Shown: positions 30,174 through 40,370, counted from the stretch's first letter. The stretch: 64,000 nt of DNA from Symbiodinium natans (GCA_905221605.1 CAJNDS010002157.1:792001-856000); one strand, 5' to 3'. Notes: a model not told the origin generated them from the sequence alone. Numbers and translations: made by a program.

Positions 30174-30687
30174 CCAACCCAGGATCCCTTTTCGATGGGC
30201 AACGTTTACAATAGCATCCCTGACCCTAAAGGCTGTTTAGGGTTTAGGGTTTAAAGTTTTGGGTTTAGGCTTTAGGCTTTAGAGTAGGGCCGAAGACTTG
30301 GAATTGGGGTTGGGGCTTGGACTCAGCCCCCCACACCCAAGAGCTGATTCAAACCCAAGAGCTGATTAGATCGTCCAGGGGCCATTCGCCCGCCTCCCCA
30401 TATCCGAAGCAAAAAGGCGGCCCGCCTTTCGTCATGCCTTTGGAGAACGCTTGGGCAAACCTGCTGGCCGCAGTAGCCCGCGTTAGTCGTGGAGTTGGGT
30501 TTAGGGTTTAGGGTTTAGGGTTTAGGGTTTAGGGTTTAGGGTTTAGGGTTTAGGGTTTAGGGTTTAGGGTTTAGGGTTTAGGGTTTAGGGTTTAGGGTCT
30601 GCACGGTACAGGTTTACCGGATCTTCTCGACTCGACTGTCGGCTACTTAGTTTGGGCTACCTTCAAGAAGACTTCCCTGGCACATGA
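30174..30687 (+). CDS. 3' part of an unrecognised split gene, three exons
   Basis: Exons 30174-30234 (PTQDPFSMGNVYNSIPDPKG), 30327-30498 (PHTQELIQTQELIRSSRGHS, then PLENAWANLLAAVARVSRGV) and 30612-30687 (FTGSSRLDCRLLSLGYLQED, FPGT, TGA). Phases 1 and 2 fit and the donors are GT. Intron 2 (30499-30611) holds about 14 perfect TTTAGGG units. TQELI is tandemly duplicated through a 14-bp DNA repeat. Family not recognised. Confidence 0.65.
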
Positions 30688-30713
30688 TGGCAGGCAAACC
30701 ACATGTAAACCTT

Positions 30714-30796
30714 TGAGATGTTCCACTTATACAAAGAGTCCTTAACAAGGATTACAATCGGAGGTACAATAATCCCCTTTTAAGGGGAACATCCCA
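30714..30796. mobile_element. family B MITE, copy at 30.7 kb
   Basis: Left arm gatgttccacttatacaaag, right arm ttaaggggaacatcccaa; short copy downstream of the gene ending at 30687. Confidence 0.6.
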
Positions 30797-31048
30797 ATGT
30801 AGACCCAACGATCCCTGGCGCTGAAAGTTCGCGAGCCCCCGCCGGCGCACAATTAAGAATAGAACCCGGAACACTTACACAAGGCCCTGGAAGTATGAGA
30901 TCCTGTGCGCAATTAAAATCCGCGAAAATCCCACCCCAAAAATCCCTATATAAATCCCCGAAACCCCTTCCCCCCAACCCCAAAAAAACAAAACAAACAC
31001 AAAAACAAATCCTTCAACAATCCCAAAACCCCGACGAGCCCTTCTTAC

Positions 31049-31215
31049 CAGGCTTCCCTGCTGGGCGTAGGTAAGCCGATATCCCGGCGCGGCCCGGGCA
31101 TCTGCACAGAGGCCAACCTGGCACCCTAAACCCTAAACCCTAAACCCTAAACCCTAAACCCTAAACCCTTAACCGGGTTTAGATTAGAAGGCAAGGCATG
31201 CTGCCCCATAGGATT
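31049..31215 (-). CDS. two exons of an unrecognised gene
   Basis: Exon 31215-31174 (NPMGQHALPSNLNP, 14 codons, acceptor cctgtccacgccag) and exon 31125-31049 (GARLASVQMPGPRRDIGLPT, PSREA, donor GTAAGAAG) join in phase 0. The 48-nt intron starts GTTAAGGG and otherwise consists of TTTAGGG units ending in TTTAG. Confidence 0.6.
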
Positions 31216-31371
31216 CTGGCGTGGACAGGAGGCCGGCCGATGACTCCAGGGGTCCACAACCTGGCCCCCTTTAAAAAGCCCTCAATAGGGCTTAGGGTTT
31301 AGGGTTTAGGGTTTAGGGCTTAGGGTTTAGGGTTTAGGGTTTAGGGCTTAGGAAATCCCTGCACCCCAACC

Positions 31372-31497
31372 TTGGGATGTTCCCTCTTAGACTAGCAGCT
31401 CCTTAATAGCATTTTTCATGGGGGGGGGGGGGGGGGGGGGGGGGGGGGTACCAGATTCCCGATTAAGGGCTGTGAGTTGTAAGGGGGAACCTCCCAA
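31372..31497. mobile_element. family B MITE with a poly-G core
   Basis: Ends TTGGGATGTTCCCTC and gggggaacctcccaa around a run of about 30 G (31419-31448). The flank at 31500-31620 is open on the minus strand with a Cys pair (RVCPLCGDVSKSPF) but is not called. Confidence 0.7.
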
Positions 31498-31623
31498 CCC
31501 CGACCCCTCAACCCTAGCTTTTCTCCATATGCTCCTACGACATACTCCTACATTGCTGAAAGGGCTCTTGGAAACGTCCCCACACAAAGGACACACCCTT
31601 GAGGCGCACAATAGACCATCATA

Positions 31624-31689
31624 ATGGACCCTAAACCCTAAACCCTAAACCCTAAACCCTAAACCCTAAACCCTAAACCCTAAACCCTC
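31624..31689. repeat. CCCTAAA array
   Basis: About nine perfect units. Confidence 0.85.
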
Positions 31690-31929
31690 ATAAGTATAAG
31701 GATTCAGGGTTTAGGGTTTATAGGGGTACCCGAAACCCTAAGCAAGGACACGATCCTTCGGTGTCCGAGCCTCTGCCTAGAAGTCTAGGGCGTCAGACGC
31801 AGTTCTCCAGACCCTTACAGGGTGGGGCCCCCTTACTATACTAACTGTAGTTAAGGGACTTATAACCTAACTTAGGGTCCTTATAACCCAATTTAGGGCC
31901 CTTATCCGCCGACCCCAGCGGTAGCAGGG

Positions 31930-32915
31930 CGGCGTCAGTGAAGACCCCCCACCGCCCTCACCGCCCTCACCCGCTCTCACAGCATGCTGCTCATGACACC
32001 TTGAATTGGAGTGTTTTTGCATTGTTTGGCTTCAGTGCATGCCCAAACCCCGCCACCCATCGCCCTCACCCATGACGCCTTGAATTGGACCTTTGACCCC
32101 CCCCCACCCCATCCATTCAGGTGGTTTAAAGGGTCTGCATGCCCGACCACCCCCCCCCGCCTCGACCACCCCCCCCCCCCCCACCCCCCCACCCCCCCCC
32201 CCTACTCGGCCCTGACCAGTCTTGCAGTCCCGCCCTCACCGCTCTCACATCACCCCCCCCCCCTCCACCCCCCCACCCCCCCCATCCCTTCGGCCTGACA
32301 ATCCCCCCCCCCCCCCACCCCCCCCCACCCCCCCCCCCCCCCAACCCCCCCCCACCCCCCCCCCCCCCCCCCACCCCCCCCGCCACCCCTCACCCGAAAG
32401 GCCTCGCCCCCTGACCATCTCTCCCCTCCCTATGCCCCCCAGTCTGAACCCCCCCCATCCCGTAGGCCCTCCGCCCCTGACAAATCTCGTTTGAGGGATT
32501 CCAATCCACGCCCGCCCTAACCGCCTCCCCGCTCTCATCACTCCCCTCCCCCAACTCCACCAACCCTCGACCGTCACCTCCCCTGTCCACCCGCCGCGCT
32601 CCACCCTGCCTTCCGCCCCAACCCTCTCACCAGAGCTGGTCAAATGAGTCAGCCCCCCTTTTCGCCAGCCGCCCCCACCCTCTCCCACTCCCACTCCCTA
32701 ACCCTCCCACCAACCCTCATCATTACCCCCTCCCACCATCGTGCACCATCCGACCGCCCCCCCGCTCTCACCGCTCTCATCGCTTCTTCATCTCTATGCC
32801 CCCCAGTCCACCCCTGCCTTCACCCCCCACCGCCGCCCCCCTTTCCACCCCCACCCACCCCCACCCCCCCCCCGCCCCCGCCCCCCCGGCCTGCCCGCGC
32901 TCCACCCTGCCTTCC
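31930..32915. repeat. C-rich low-complexity region
   Basis: Long poly-C runs with CCCCACCCC-type spacing, most extreme at 32140-32390. Open frames here are all poly-Pro or poly-Gly artefacts, so no gene is called. Confidence 0.9.
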
Positions 32916-33199
32916 GCCCCAATGCGACTGTCTTGGGTCTGGGGTCGGCGGCACTGGCGGTAGCCATCAAATCCGGCCCCCGCGCCGCCCGTGGTCCAGG
33001 GCGGAGCCCGCGTCGCACTAAAGCGCTAGCTTTAAGGGGCGAGCGCCCGAGGCGCCGACCCCGCCCAACATTGCTTCAAATTCGCGCGGGGCCCTTCGGG
33101 AGGCCTCCAAAACGGCATCCAAGGGGACGCAACACACGGTGGTGCGAAAAGCACGAAAACCACGTAAAAACCATGGTTTTTTACGAAAAACCGAGGCCA

Positions 33200-34560
33200 C
33201 AAAACACCCGCAGCACCCCATTAAACCCTCACAGGCGCGCATCATCGACCCTAGCTTTTCACATGGGGCGCGCGCCAGGCCGAAACCACGTTTTTCAAGG
33301 TTTGGGGGGGGTACCGGAAGCCCAAAACCAGGCGAGCATCATGAGCATCAGCAGCCCTGGCCCGCGGCCCCAAGGCAGCAAAAAACGCTGAAAAACGCTG
33401 AAATCACCGTAAATACCGTGTTTTTATGAGGTTTTTCACGCGTGCCTCCGACCCCCACCCCTGTTGCCCTTGACCCGCCCCCAAAGTGCGCATCATCGAA
33501 ACCCACGTCCGGGGGGGGGTCTGCTGATGCTGCTGATGCGCGGGGTCCGGGCGCATCATCGAGCCATCGCTTCTCATGGGCTTCGTGGGGGGGTCCGGGC
33601 CGACGGCCCAGAGACCCAGCTGATGCTCATGATGCTCGGTTTGGGGGGGGGTTCCAACAGCAGAAAACCTCGTAAATACCGAGTGTTTTGTGGGTCCACG
33701 TAAAAACGCCCCTAAAATCGCTCATTTTACGCGCTCGAACGGCTTCGCGCCTACAAAACACCCGAACAGCAGGACCCCAAATGCCCTTAAGGGCATTCGG
33801 GGTCTTGCTTTTGGGGGTTTCGTGGGCACGCAAGGGTTCAAGCACATACAATCGGCGTGTTTAAGGGGGTTTTGGATGGCCTGGGGGAGGCCGCTGATGC
33901 TCATGATGCTCCCTTTCCTGGGTTCCAAAAGGCTTCCCAGGCCCAAAAACACGTGTTTACAGCGTTTTCTGAAGGTTTTTCGAAGGCAAAACGCATGCAT
34001 AGAATGCTTTTAAGGCCCCCAAACCAACCCCACTGATGCTCCTGATGCGGGTGCGCGCGCGCGCGCGCGGCGCGCGCGCGCGCGCGCGCCGGGGGGGGAG
34101 GGGGGGGGAGGGAGGGGGGGCGAAGGCAGGAGAAAGAGAGACAGAGAGAAGGAGAGGACAAAGACACGGGAAAGAGAAGACAGTGCCAAGGTTCAAGGTT
34201 TCGTGCTGTGGGGGGCGGGGGCCGGCCCGTGCCGCTAGGCCTGAAATCGGGCAGCGCGAGGTCCCCAAAGGACCGAGCAAATGCGGACCTTTTAGCCCGG
34301 GTCGTCCCGGGAATAGCCTTGCTGGCCTCTGGCCTTCTGCGAAGCAGAATTAGGCCGGACGCCAGTGCCGCCGACCCCCGCGTGCCGCCGGTGAACGGTT
34401 TTTTTTTCGTTGTTTTTTGCGTCGCCACGGAGGCCCCCAGAGGGCGCGCATCATGAGCATCAGCGGGTCCAGGCCGGGACCCCCAGGCGCGCATCAGGAG
34501 CATCAGCGGCTCCCGGGGCGGGACCGCGGGGGGGCATCAGGAGCATGATGCCCCCCAAAG
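33200..34560. repeat. GC-rich island with dispersed CATCATGAGCATCAG motif
   Basis: The motif and near variants occur on both strands near 33335, 33512, 33620, 33893, 34033, 34448, 34490 and 34530. A second theme, cgtaaatacc or acgtgttt, also recurs. (CG)n alternates at 34050-34092. Frames are long because stops are rare, not because of coding evidence. Confidence 0.6.
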
Positions 34561-34985
34561 GGCGGGCATAAGCGACGTGTCTAAGCCCGGGGCTAGGAAA
34601 AAGGTAGTTTAGGGGCCTTATAAAGTGCTTAGAAACGTTAAGGGAGTCTCGGAGCCTCAAACGCTTAGAGATTTGAAGGGAGTTTAGGGGCCTGAAAATG
34701 CTTAGAAACTTAATGCTTAGAGATTTTAAGGGAGTTTAGGGGCCTCAACATGCTTAGAAACTGCTCGCCCCGGGCTTCTGCGTACGCTGCCCGCCCATGG
34801 GCGCAGCCCCTTAAAATAACTCTACTTATAACTAGGGGGCCCCACCCTGTAAGGCTTACTCCCCAGGGATTCGGGCGAAGGGCCTGTGGGGTCGGTGACC
34901 TAGGCCTGGAGGTAACTTTCTAAGGTTTGGGGTGGTTTAGGGTTTAGGGTTTAGGGTTCAGGGTTTAGGGTTTAGACTTTGGGGC

Positions 34986-35078
34986 TTAGGGTTCCCTAAA
35001 CCCTAGACCCTAAACCCTAAACCCTAAACCCTAAACCCTAAACCCTAAACGCTAAACCCTAAACCCTAAACCCTAAAT
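34986..35078. repeat. CCCTAAA array
   Basis: About 12 units with one variant, facing TTTAGGG sequence just upstream (34930-34975). Confidence 0.85.
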
Positions 35079-35109
35079 TTAGGGTTCTGAGGGCCTATAC
35101 GTATAGCAG

Positions 35110-35180
35110 AGGACACCTCCTGGATGGCAGCAGCCCATGTTGCCGCAAGTGCCTGCGGCAAAGCTGCCCGAACAGTCAGG
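35110..35180 (+). CDS. exon of an unrecognised gene
   Basis: EDTSWMAAAHVAASACGKAA, RTV after gtatagcag, ending before a TTTAGGG-like tract. An alternative frame reads QPMLPQVPAAKLPEQSGVQ. Confidence 0.45.
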
Positions 35181-35520
35181 GGTGCAATTTAGGGTTTAGG
35201 GTCTAGGGTCTAGGGTTTAATCAGGGATTTTTTTGAGTTTTCGTTCCTGCCAGTAACTAGACTAAACCCTCGAAACCCTCGAAACCCTCGAAACATTAAA
35301 CCCAAAACCCCAAATGCCCTTTACAACAAACCCTGAACACCCAACCCTAAACACCAAACCCCAAGCCCCAAACCTTGCCAATAAAACACCGTAAATATTC
35401 GACCTAAACACTAAACCCCAAACCCCTGAACCCCTGAACCCCTATCCCCTAAACCCTACACCCCAAACCCTAAACCCTAAACCCTAAACCCTAAACCTTA
35501 AACCCCCCTAAACCCCAAAC

Positions 35521-35601
35521 CCTAAGATGGAAAAGTCCGTCTAACCTCCCCACCTCGAGTGGGAGCACCACATCGGCTCGCCTTAATGCTTCATCCAGAT
35601 C
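35521..35601 (-). CDS. exon of an unrecognised gene
   Basis: 27 codons in phase 0, DLDEALRRADVVLPLEVGRL, DGLFHLR, between ctctgacag and an AGG/GTTTGG donor into CCCTAAA-plus sequence. Confidence 0.6.
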
Positions 35602-36158
35602 CTGTCAGAGGCTTTTAGGGTTTTTTAGGGCTTAGGGGGGTTTGGGCTTTTGGGGTTTCGGGCTTGGGGTTTAGGGTTTCTAGGGTTTCTAGAATTTTCT
35701 AGGGCTTAGGGTGTTTTAGGGCTTGGGTTTCGGGATGTTCGGACGTGTGTGATTTTTGTAGGGTTTAGGGAGGGCTTTCAGGGTTCTCAGGGCTTGGGAT
35801 ATGGGGTTTAGCGAAAGGAGTCTGGGCTTGGGTTGGAGGTTTAGGAGCTTGACCCTAAACCCCTAAACCCCCCAAAACCCGAAACCCTAAACCCTTTAAT
35901 CCGAGCACCTGTTGAGTTAATACCTCCACATTTCAAGAACTGTTTTTCGTCGAGAAACCCGCCGGAAGACTACTTTTCATTGCGGGGGTTTTCGTATCGG
36001 CCAATACCACCACATTTAAAGATTTTCTTTTTTCTCGGGGGGGGGGGGGGGGGGGGCAAAGCATTTGTCGGCTTTCGTGCTTTCTTTGTGAGCTGCATTT
36101 TGCTTCGGTGAAACTTACAAGTAAAAGCGTTAAAGAAGCTGAAGCTTCCTTTTTCCAG

Positions 36159-36232
36159 AAGCTGAGGCCCTTCAGAAAGCTGGGATGTCTTATGTGATTG
36201 CTTACTTGAGGAGAGTCTTCATTCTTTCCTGA
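36159..36232 (+). CDS. terminal exon of an unrecognised gene
   Basis: After the strong acceptor gcttcctttttccag: AEALQKAGMSYVIAYLRRVF, ILS, TGA. No heptamer tract is adjacent. Confidence 0.5.
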
Positions 36233-36400
36233 GCTACCTCTTCTGGGCTCTGCCCGGCAAAGACAGCATCACACGTATGAAAAGGGACCCCTTTGTGGGA
36301 GGCCCTGTGGGGAAGCCCTATTGTTTTCAATACATTCCTTTTTTCAATAGAGAATCAATACATTGCCATGGTCTTATTATTGCGGTGCCCTGCCTTTCTT

Positions 36401-36555
36401 ATTGTGGGGGGAGGGGGGGGGGGGGGGGGGGGGGGAGGGCGGGGGGGGGGGGGGGCGCGGGGGCGGGGTGCGGGGGGGGAGGGGGGGGGCGGAGTTGGGG
36501 TGCGTTGGGGCGGGGGGGGGGGGGGGGAGGGGGAAAGGCGGGGGGGGGGGGGGGC
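36401..36555. repeat. G-rich low-complexity tract
   Basis: About 150 bp of G runs broken by A, C or T. Frames are poly-Gly only. Confidence 0.9.
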
Positions 36556-36653
36556 ACACCAATTAAACAGGTGCTCGGATTACCCCAAACCCCAAACCCT
36601 GAACCCCAAACGGCGGCACGGTTTGGGAGGGCTGGTAGGGATTAGGCGTACGT

Positions 36654-36720
36654 TCAGGCCTTATCAGCCACCAGCATGGTATACCATGGTGCGCTCGGCC
36701 TGCTTTCCGTGAACACTACC
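36654..36720 (-). CDS. terminal exon, strand slightly ambiguous
   Basis: VVFTESRPSAPWYTMLVADK, A, TGA, starting immediately after a tttag in heptamers. The plus strand also reads well (ALSATSMVYHGALGLLSVN) after gtacgttcag. Tract orientation favours minus. Confidence 0.45.
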
Positions 36721-36872
36721 CTAAACCCTGAAACCCTAAACCCCTCAACCCTGAACCCCCAAACCCTCAACTCGATATACACCTTGGGTAGGTTTAGGGG
36801 CCCTATCAAGATTAAATCTTCATGGACTTATCAGGATTTTATAGGGGATTAAGAGCAGTAAATCTCAAACAA

Positions 36873-36951
36873 TATGGGTATTTCCGAAAATAGGGGTACC
36901 TCCTTGGACCCCCCAAAAGGGTACCCCCTATTTTCGGAAACCCCCCATATC
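36873..36951. mobile_element. short palindromic element
   Basis: gggtatttccgaaaatagggg and its inverse ccctattttcggaaaccccc surround a short loop. Confidence 0.55.
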
Positions 36952-37106
36952 TGGTTCATGGTTGGGATCGCAGTAAAAATTTTCAGATGTTTATTCCTTC
37001 TTGGGTTTAAGTACCCTTCAAAATGTGAAAATGTTACCCTAAACCCTAAACCCTAGCTAAACCCTAAACCCTAAACCCTAAACCTGGCCCAACTATGACA
37101 TATCTT

Positions 37107-37186
37107 CCAACGACAGCCCAAGGGCCTCCAGACCTGCGCTGCCCACCTTGTCAGGGGCCACCTGGAGCAAAAGCAGGTGCATGGGC
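37107..37186 (+). CDS. exon-like segment, strand ambiguous
   Basis: Plus: PKGLQTCAAHLVRGHLEQKQ, VHGRQ between tcttccaacgacag and CAG/GTTTAAGG. Minus: QVAPDKVGSAGLEALGLSLE after tgcttttgctccag. Both have high GC3 and good splice signals. Confidence 0.4.
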
Positions 37187-37559
37187 GGCAGGTTTAAGGG
37201 CTCCAGGGGTTAGGGTTTAGGGTTTAGGGTTTAGGGGTTTAGGGTTTAGGGGTTGAGGGCTTAGGGTTTAGGGGTTCAGGGTATGGGGTTTAGGGTTTAG
37301 GGTTTAGCGTTTGGGGCTTCTTGTCGTACGGCCAGGCGCATTTCCAGGGCCTTTTTCCAGTTCGCTGTAATGATAGTCGGGACCCTCATGGTCACCCATC
37401 ATGTTAGCATCATGACAATAAGTATGTTCTACCAGGTACCCTCCCCGCAAACAAGGCATAAGATTTAAGGTACGCCCCCTTCCCCCCCCCCCCCCCACCT
37501 TCAACCCAAAACCCAAAACCCTTTCAACCCTAAACCCTAAACCCGAAACCCTAAACCTT

Positions 37560-37655
37560 CTATGTCCCCCCTTGGCCGCTGGCCCCCGCGGTGACGTTGC
37601 GGAAGAGCTCGGGGGCTGTGGCGAAGTCAGCAGCCAGGAGGTGGCGCAAGCACTC
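37560..37655 (-). CDS. terminal exon of an unrecognised gene
   Basis: 31 codons, ECLRHLLAADFATAPELFRN, VTAGASGQGGT, then TAG. Almost every third position is G or C. The acceptor cctag is at the edge of a 14-bp heptamer tract flanked by the direct repeat gcaagcactcct. Confidence 0.6.
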   Translation of the reverse strand, partial: ECLRHLLAADFATAPELFRNVTAGASGQGGT

Positions 37656-37836
37656 CTAGGTTTAGGGTTTAGGGGCAAGCACTCCTGAGCATCGGAGTGT
37701 GGGGGGGTTTGGGGGTTTAGGGGTTTAGGGTTTTAGGGTTTGGGGGTTTAGGGTTTGGGGGTTTAGGGGTTCAGGGGTTTAGGGGTTCAGGGGTTTAGGG
37801 TTTAGGGGTTCAGTTGAAAGGTTTCACGAGTTGAAG

Positions 37837-38064
37837 ATGGCTCGAAGCCTTGGCACCGCCAGGGTGTGCAGGTGTTGCTCTCACCAGTGCCGCTGGATTC
37901 ATGTAACGTAGGGCTTAGGGATTAGGGCTTGGGGCTTCGGGCTTAGGATTTAGGGTTCAGGGGCCTAGGCCCAATCTGCGCACAATGCCTCGGGCCTGCG
38001 TCATTTCCGCAAGGAAATTGGCAGTCCATGCTTGAATCCAGCAAAACTTACATCCAAACCCTGA
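37837..38064 (+). CDS. small split gene or 3' end, two exons
   Basis: Exon 37837-37902 (ATG after gagttgaag; MARSLGTARVCRCCSHQCRW, IH) joins in phase 0 through a GTAACG donor and a ggcctag acceptor to 37969-38064 (AQSAHNASGLRHFRKEIGSP, CLNPAKLTSKP, TGA). The intron is degenerate TTTAGGG. Cys-rich N-terminal part (CRCCSHQC). Confidence 0.5.
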
Positions 38065-38421
38065 ACCCTAAACCCCAGACCCCAAACTTCCAAACCCTAT
38101 ACCAAGTCGCGAAGTAGGGTTTAGGGTGGCTCGCTTGAGTTGTGAGAAGTTCGGGGTCTCTCAGGGTCAGGGTTCAGAGTTCAGTTCCGTTCCTTCTCAC
38201 CCTAAACCCTACCCGCCCTCTTCGGGAGCACTGGGTTAATATGCTTCCCGGAAGATGTTCAGCATATTAAAAAGGCATATTAAAAGGCCATGATAAGAAC
38301 GCCAGCACCAACAACAGAAGCCAGAAGAACGCCTCCCTGAACCCTAAACCGGAAACCTTGAACCCTAAACCAGAAACCCTAAACCCAACCCTAACCCTAA
38401 ACCCTACCCTCCAAACCTAAG

Positions 38422-38656
38422 GGTGGTCTTTGGAGGCTGGGCGGCTCCAACCTATGAGCTCATGAACCCAAAGTGGGTTTAGGGTTTGTATAGGGTTTAG
38501 AGTTTAGGGCATCTGGGTTTAAGACTTCTGGGCTTGCGGGCTTCAAGCCTTTAGTAACCTCCAAGCCGCCCCGAACCTCTGAGACGGCGACGAGCAGGAA
38601 AGGCCCCTTGCCGGACCACAACAGGAGCCGGGCCTCTCCACTGCTGGAACGTATAA
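38422..38656 (+). CDS. two exons of an unrecognised gene
   Basis: 38422-38476 reads VVFGGWAAPTYELMNPKW before a GTTTAGG donor. 38555-38656 reads TSKPPRTSETATSRKGPLPD, HNRSRASPLLERI after gcctttag. Plus-oriented heptamers between. The phase at the join is not proven. Confidence 0.5.
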
Positions 38657-38781
38657 GGATTCTAAGGTTTAGGGGTTCAGGGTGTCGAGTTTAGGGCTTA
38701 GAGTTCAGGACTTAGCGTTTAGAGTCCTAGGGCAATCAAAACGAATTTTCTCTCCCAAGCCTGGGTTTCGGCATATGGGTG

Positions 38782-38875
38782 GTTGTCAAAGTTCTGGTCC
38801 CCTTTTCAGATCCCTACTTCAATACGGCACCTGATATTTAGGGTACCTCAAAAGGGATTATAATTCTGACCTAAA
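38782..38875. mobile_element. family E element, copy 1
   Basis: gggtggttgtcaaagttct through aaagggattataattctgac matches 51650-51763 in inverse orientation (shared aatacggcacc core). Confidence 0.55.
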
Positions 38876-39121
38876 CCCTAAACCCTAAACCCTGAACCCT
38901 AAACCCTATAAACCCTAAACCCCCCCATATCGAATCGGCCTTCAGGCGTCTGGAGCTCAAGGGCTGCCAGGGGTTTAGGGTCGATAGATTTCTTTCGCAA
39001 CGGTGACCCGCGCATGGGTAGCCAGAACTGACTCCCACTTACACCTAAACCCTAAACCCTAGCCTAAACCCTAAACCCTAAACCCTATAAACCCTAAACC
39101 CTAAACCCTAAACCCTAAACC

Positions 39122-39220
39122 CCAACTCCACCGGACCTCTTCGCGCAGCAGCTGCTTCGGCACCCGGCGCTGCGCGCGCTGCGCCAAACTCTGGGGGATG
39201 CCACTCTGCCGCGGCCTGGG
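39122..39220 (-). CDS. exon, strand ambiguous
   Basis: Minus: PRPRQSGIPQSLAQRAQRRV, PKQLLREEVRWSW after caattttccgag, CCCTAAA on both sides. Plus: QLLRHPALRALRQTLGDATL and on to a TAA after cttcgcgcag. Codon bias is high on both; tract orientation favours minus. Confidence 0.45.
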
Positions 39221-39245
39221 CTCGGAAAATTGTGGGTGGGGGAAG

Positions 39246-39352
39246 CCTAAACCCTAAACCCTAAACCCTAAACCCTAAACCCTAAACCCTAAACCCTAAA
39301 CCCTAAACCCTAAACCCTAAACCCTAAACCCTAAACCCTAAACCCTAAAGGG
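39246..39352. repeat. CCCTAAA array
   Basis: About 15 perfect units; the next island (39363-39460) is followed by an equally long TTTAGGG array at 39464-39558. Confidence 0.9.
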
Positions 39353-39362
39353 CACCTCCGGG

Positions 39363-39427
39363 ATGGGGGTGGGCGACCCGAGCCCGAGCTTCTGGGCAGC
39401 GTCTGCTCGAAGACCTGGTGCTGGCAG
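39363..39427 (+). CDS. candidate first exon at a divergent flip
   Basis: ATG at 39363, MGVGDPSPSFWAASARRPGA, G, then a CAG/GTCTGTAAG donor. The minus strand is also open (TCQHQVFEQTLPRSSGSGRP), so a divergent partner is possible. Confidence 0.4.
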
Positions 39428-39463
39428 GTCTGTAAGAGTGCCGAGCTCTTACTAGGGAAGTGA

Positions 39464-39558
39464 GGTTTAGGGTTTAGGGTTTAGGGTTTAGGGTTTAGGG
39501 TTTAGGGTTTAGGGTTTAGGGTTTAGGGTTTAGGGTTTAGGGTTTAGGGTTTAGGGTT
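39464..39558. repeat. TTTAGGG array
   Basis: About 13 perfect units. Confidence 0.9.
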
Positions 39559-39643
39559 CAGGGTGTCCCACTAAGCATGCGCCCTTAAGGGTGAGCACGG
39601 GGCACCTAATTTCCCTACTGAAGGGCCAGTAAGTAAAGTTAAG

Positions 39644-39781
39644 GACTTGCGGGTGCACCGTGCTTTTGAACTGGCGCCAGATCCCCTCGAATCAGGAACA
39701 TCTGCGTTCGGGTGTTGGTTCGTGCAGCTTCATTTCATAATCAGAGAAGAGGGCCTTTTTTGCAAAAGAGTGCTGCTATGA
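39644..39781 (+). CDS. terminal exon of an unrecognised gene
   Basis: 45 codons, DLRVHRAFELAPDPLESGTS, AFGCWFVQLHFIIREEGLFC, KRVLL, TGA, after a gtaaagttaag acceptor. It faces the minus-strand exon ending at 39809. Confidence 0.5.
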   Translation, partial: DLRVHRAFELAPDPLESGTSAFGCWFVQLHFIIREEGLFCKRVLL

Positions 39782-39808
39782 TGGCTTTGTTCGTTCTAAG
39801 TAGTGCTT

Positions 39809-39925
39809 CTATGAACGCTTTTTCGTTGGATAAACCGTGATTGTCTTGGGATATGGGCGTGCTAGAGCGATAGCAATGCCCGAGAGCCGACGAATGCAAG
39901 CCCCCCTGCAGAGCACCTGGTACAC
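39809..39925 (-). CDS. terminal exon of a convergent gene
   Basis: 38 codons, VYQVLCRGACIRRLSGIAIA, LARPYPKTITVYPTKKRS, TAG, after cacaaagctttag. A second minus frame (GGLHSSALGHCYRSSTPISQ and on, to 39741) is also open and would overlap the plus gene. Confidence 0.45.
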   Translation of the reverse strand: MYQVLCRGACIRRLSGIAIALARPYPKTITVYPTKKRS

Positions 39926-40044
39926 CTAAAGCTTTGTGAACCTTGAGCACTAAACCCTAAACCCTGAATCTTAAGCCCGACACCTAAAAGACTTGTGAAT
40001 CTCAAGTCCTAGGGAACCCCAACCCTCAACCAAACAGACTGCAG

Positions 40045-40080
40045 AGTCCTTCATGCTTAGGACGAAGGTTCCGGCCCAGC
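40045..40080 (+). CDS. candidate first exon
   Basis: After acagactgcag: SF, then ATG at 40053, MLRTKVPAQ, and a C/GTTTAGG donor. Divergent tract flip. Opposite strand reads RWAGTFVLSMKDSAVCL. Confidence 0.4.
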
Positions 40081-40310
40081 GTTTAGGGTTCAGGGTTCTG
40101 ACAAGGGTTTTCGGTTTAGGGTTTTGGGTTTGGGGGTTTGGGTTGAGACTCTGCGGTGTGCCATTTAAGGTAGACGTGGTTTCGGGGAACACTTCGGGGT
40201 CCTCATGGGAAGGCGGTCCTACTATTTGGGGGTCTTCTTTCGGGGTCTCTTATTCTCGTAAACCCCCATTTCAGGTCAGACGTTTCAGATCGGTTGCGTC
40301 TTAAGAAGTT

Positions 40311-40370
40311 TAAAGGGGTATAAGGAGGGACCCCTAGAAGGGGCCCTTAATCTTATTCCCCTATATAACT
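40311..40370. repeat. palindromic motif, family F
   Basis: ggtataaggagggacccctagaagggg recurs as its inverse at 56517-56572 and 59757-59818 (agggtcccttctaggggtcc). Confidence 0.5.

Larger units (their letters stand above)
31818..34849. mobile_element. family A MITE halves bracketing a 2.9-kb insert
   Basis: 31818 to about 31910 matches one arm and centre of the family A element, and about 34814-34849 matches the other arm. CAGGGTGGGGCCCCC ends are inverted and flanked by TA (31816-31817 and 34850-34851). Either a foreign segment entered the small element, or this is a longer member of the family whose deletion derivatives are the 120-bp copies. No transposase frame is recognisable inside. 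Confidence 0.65.

Noticed and set aside
32139..33391. Frames of 90-216 codons in the C-rich island
   Set aside because: Poly-Pro and poly-Gly composition from homopolymer runs; no codon bias, splice pattern or domain.
33901..34503. 200-codon minus-strand frame
   Set aside because: GC-rich with few stops by chance, Arg/Ala repeats from CGCG tracts, and no conserved-looking motif.
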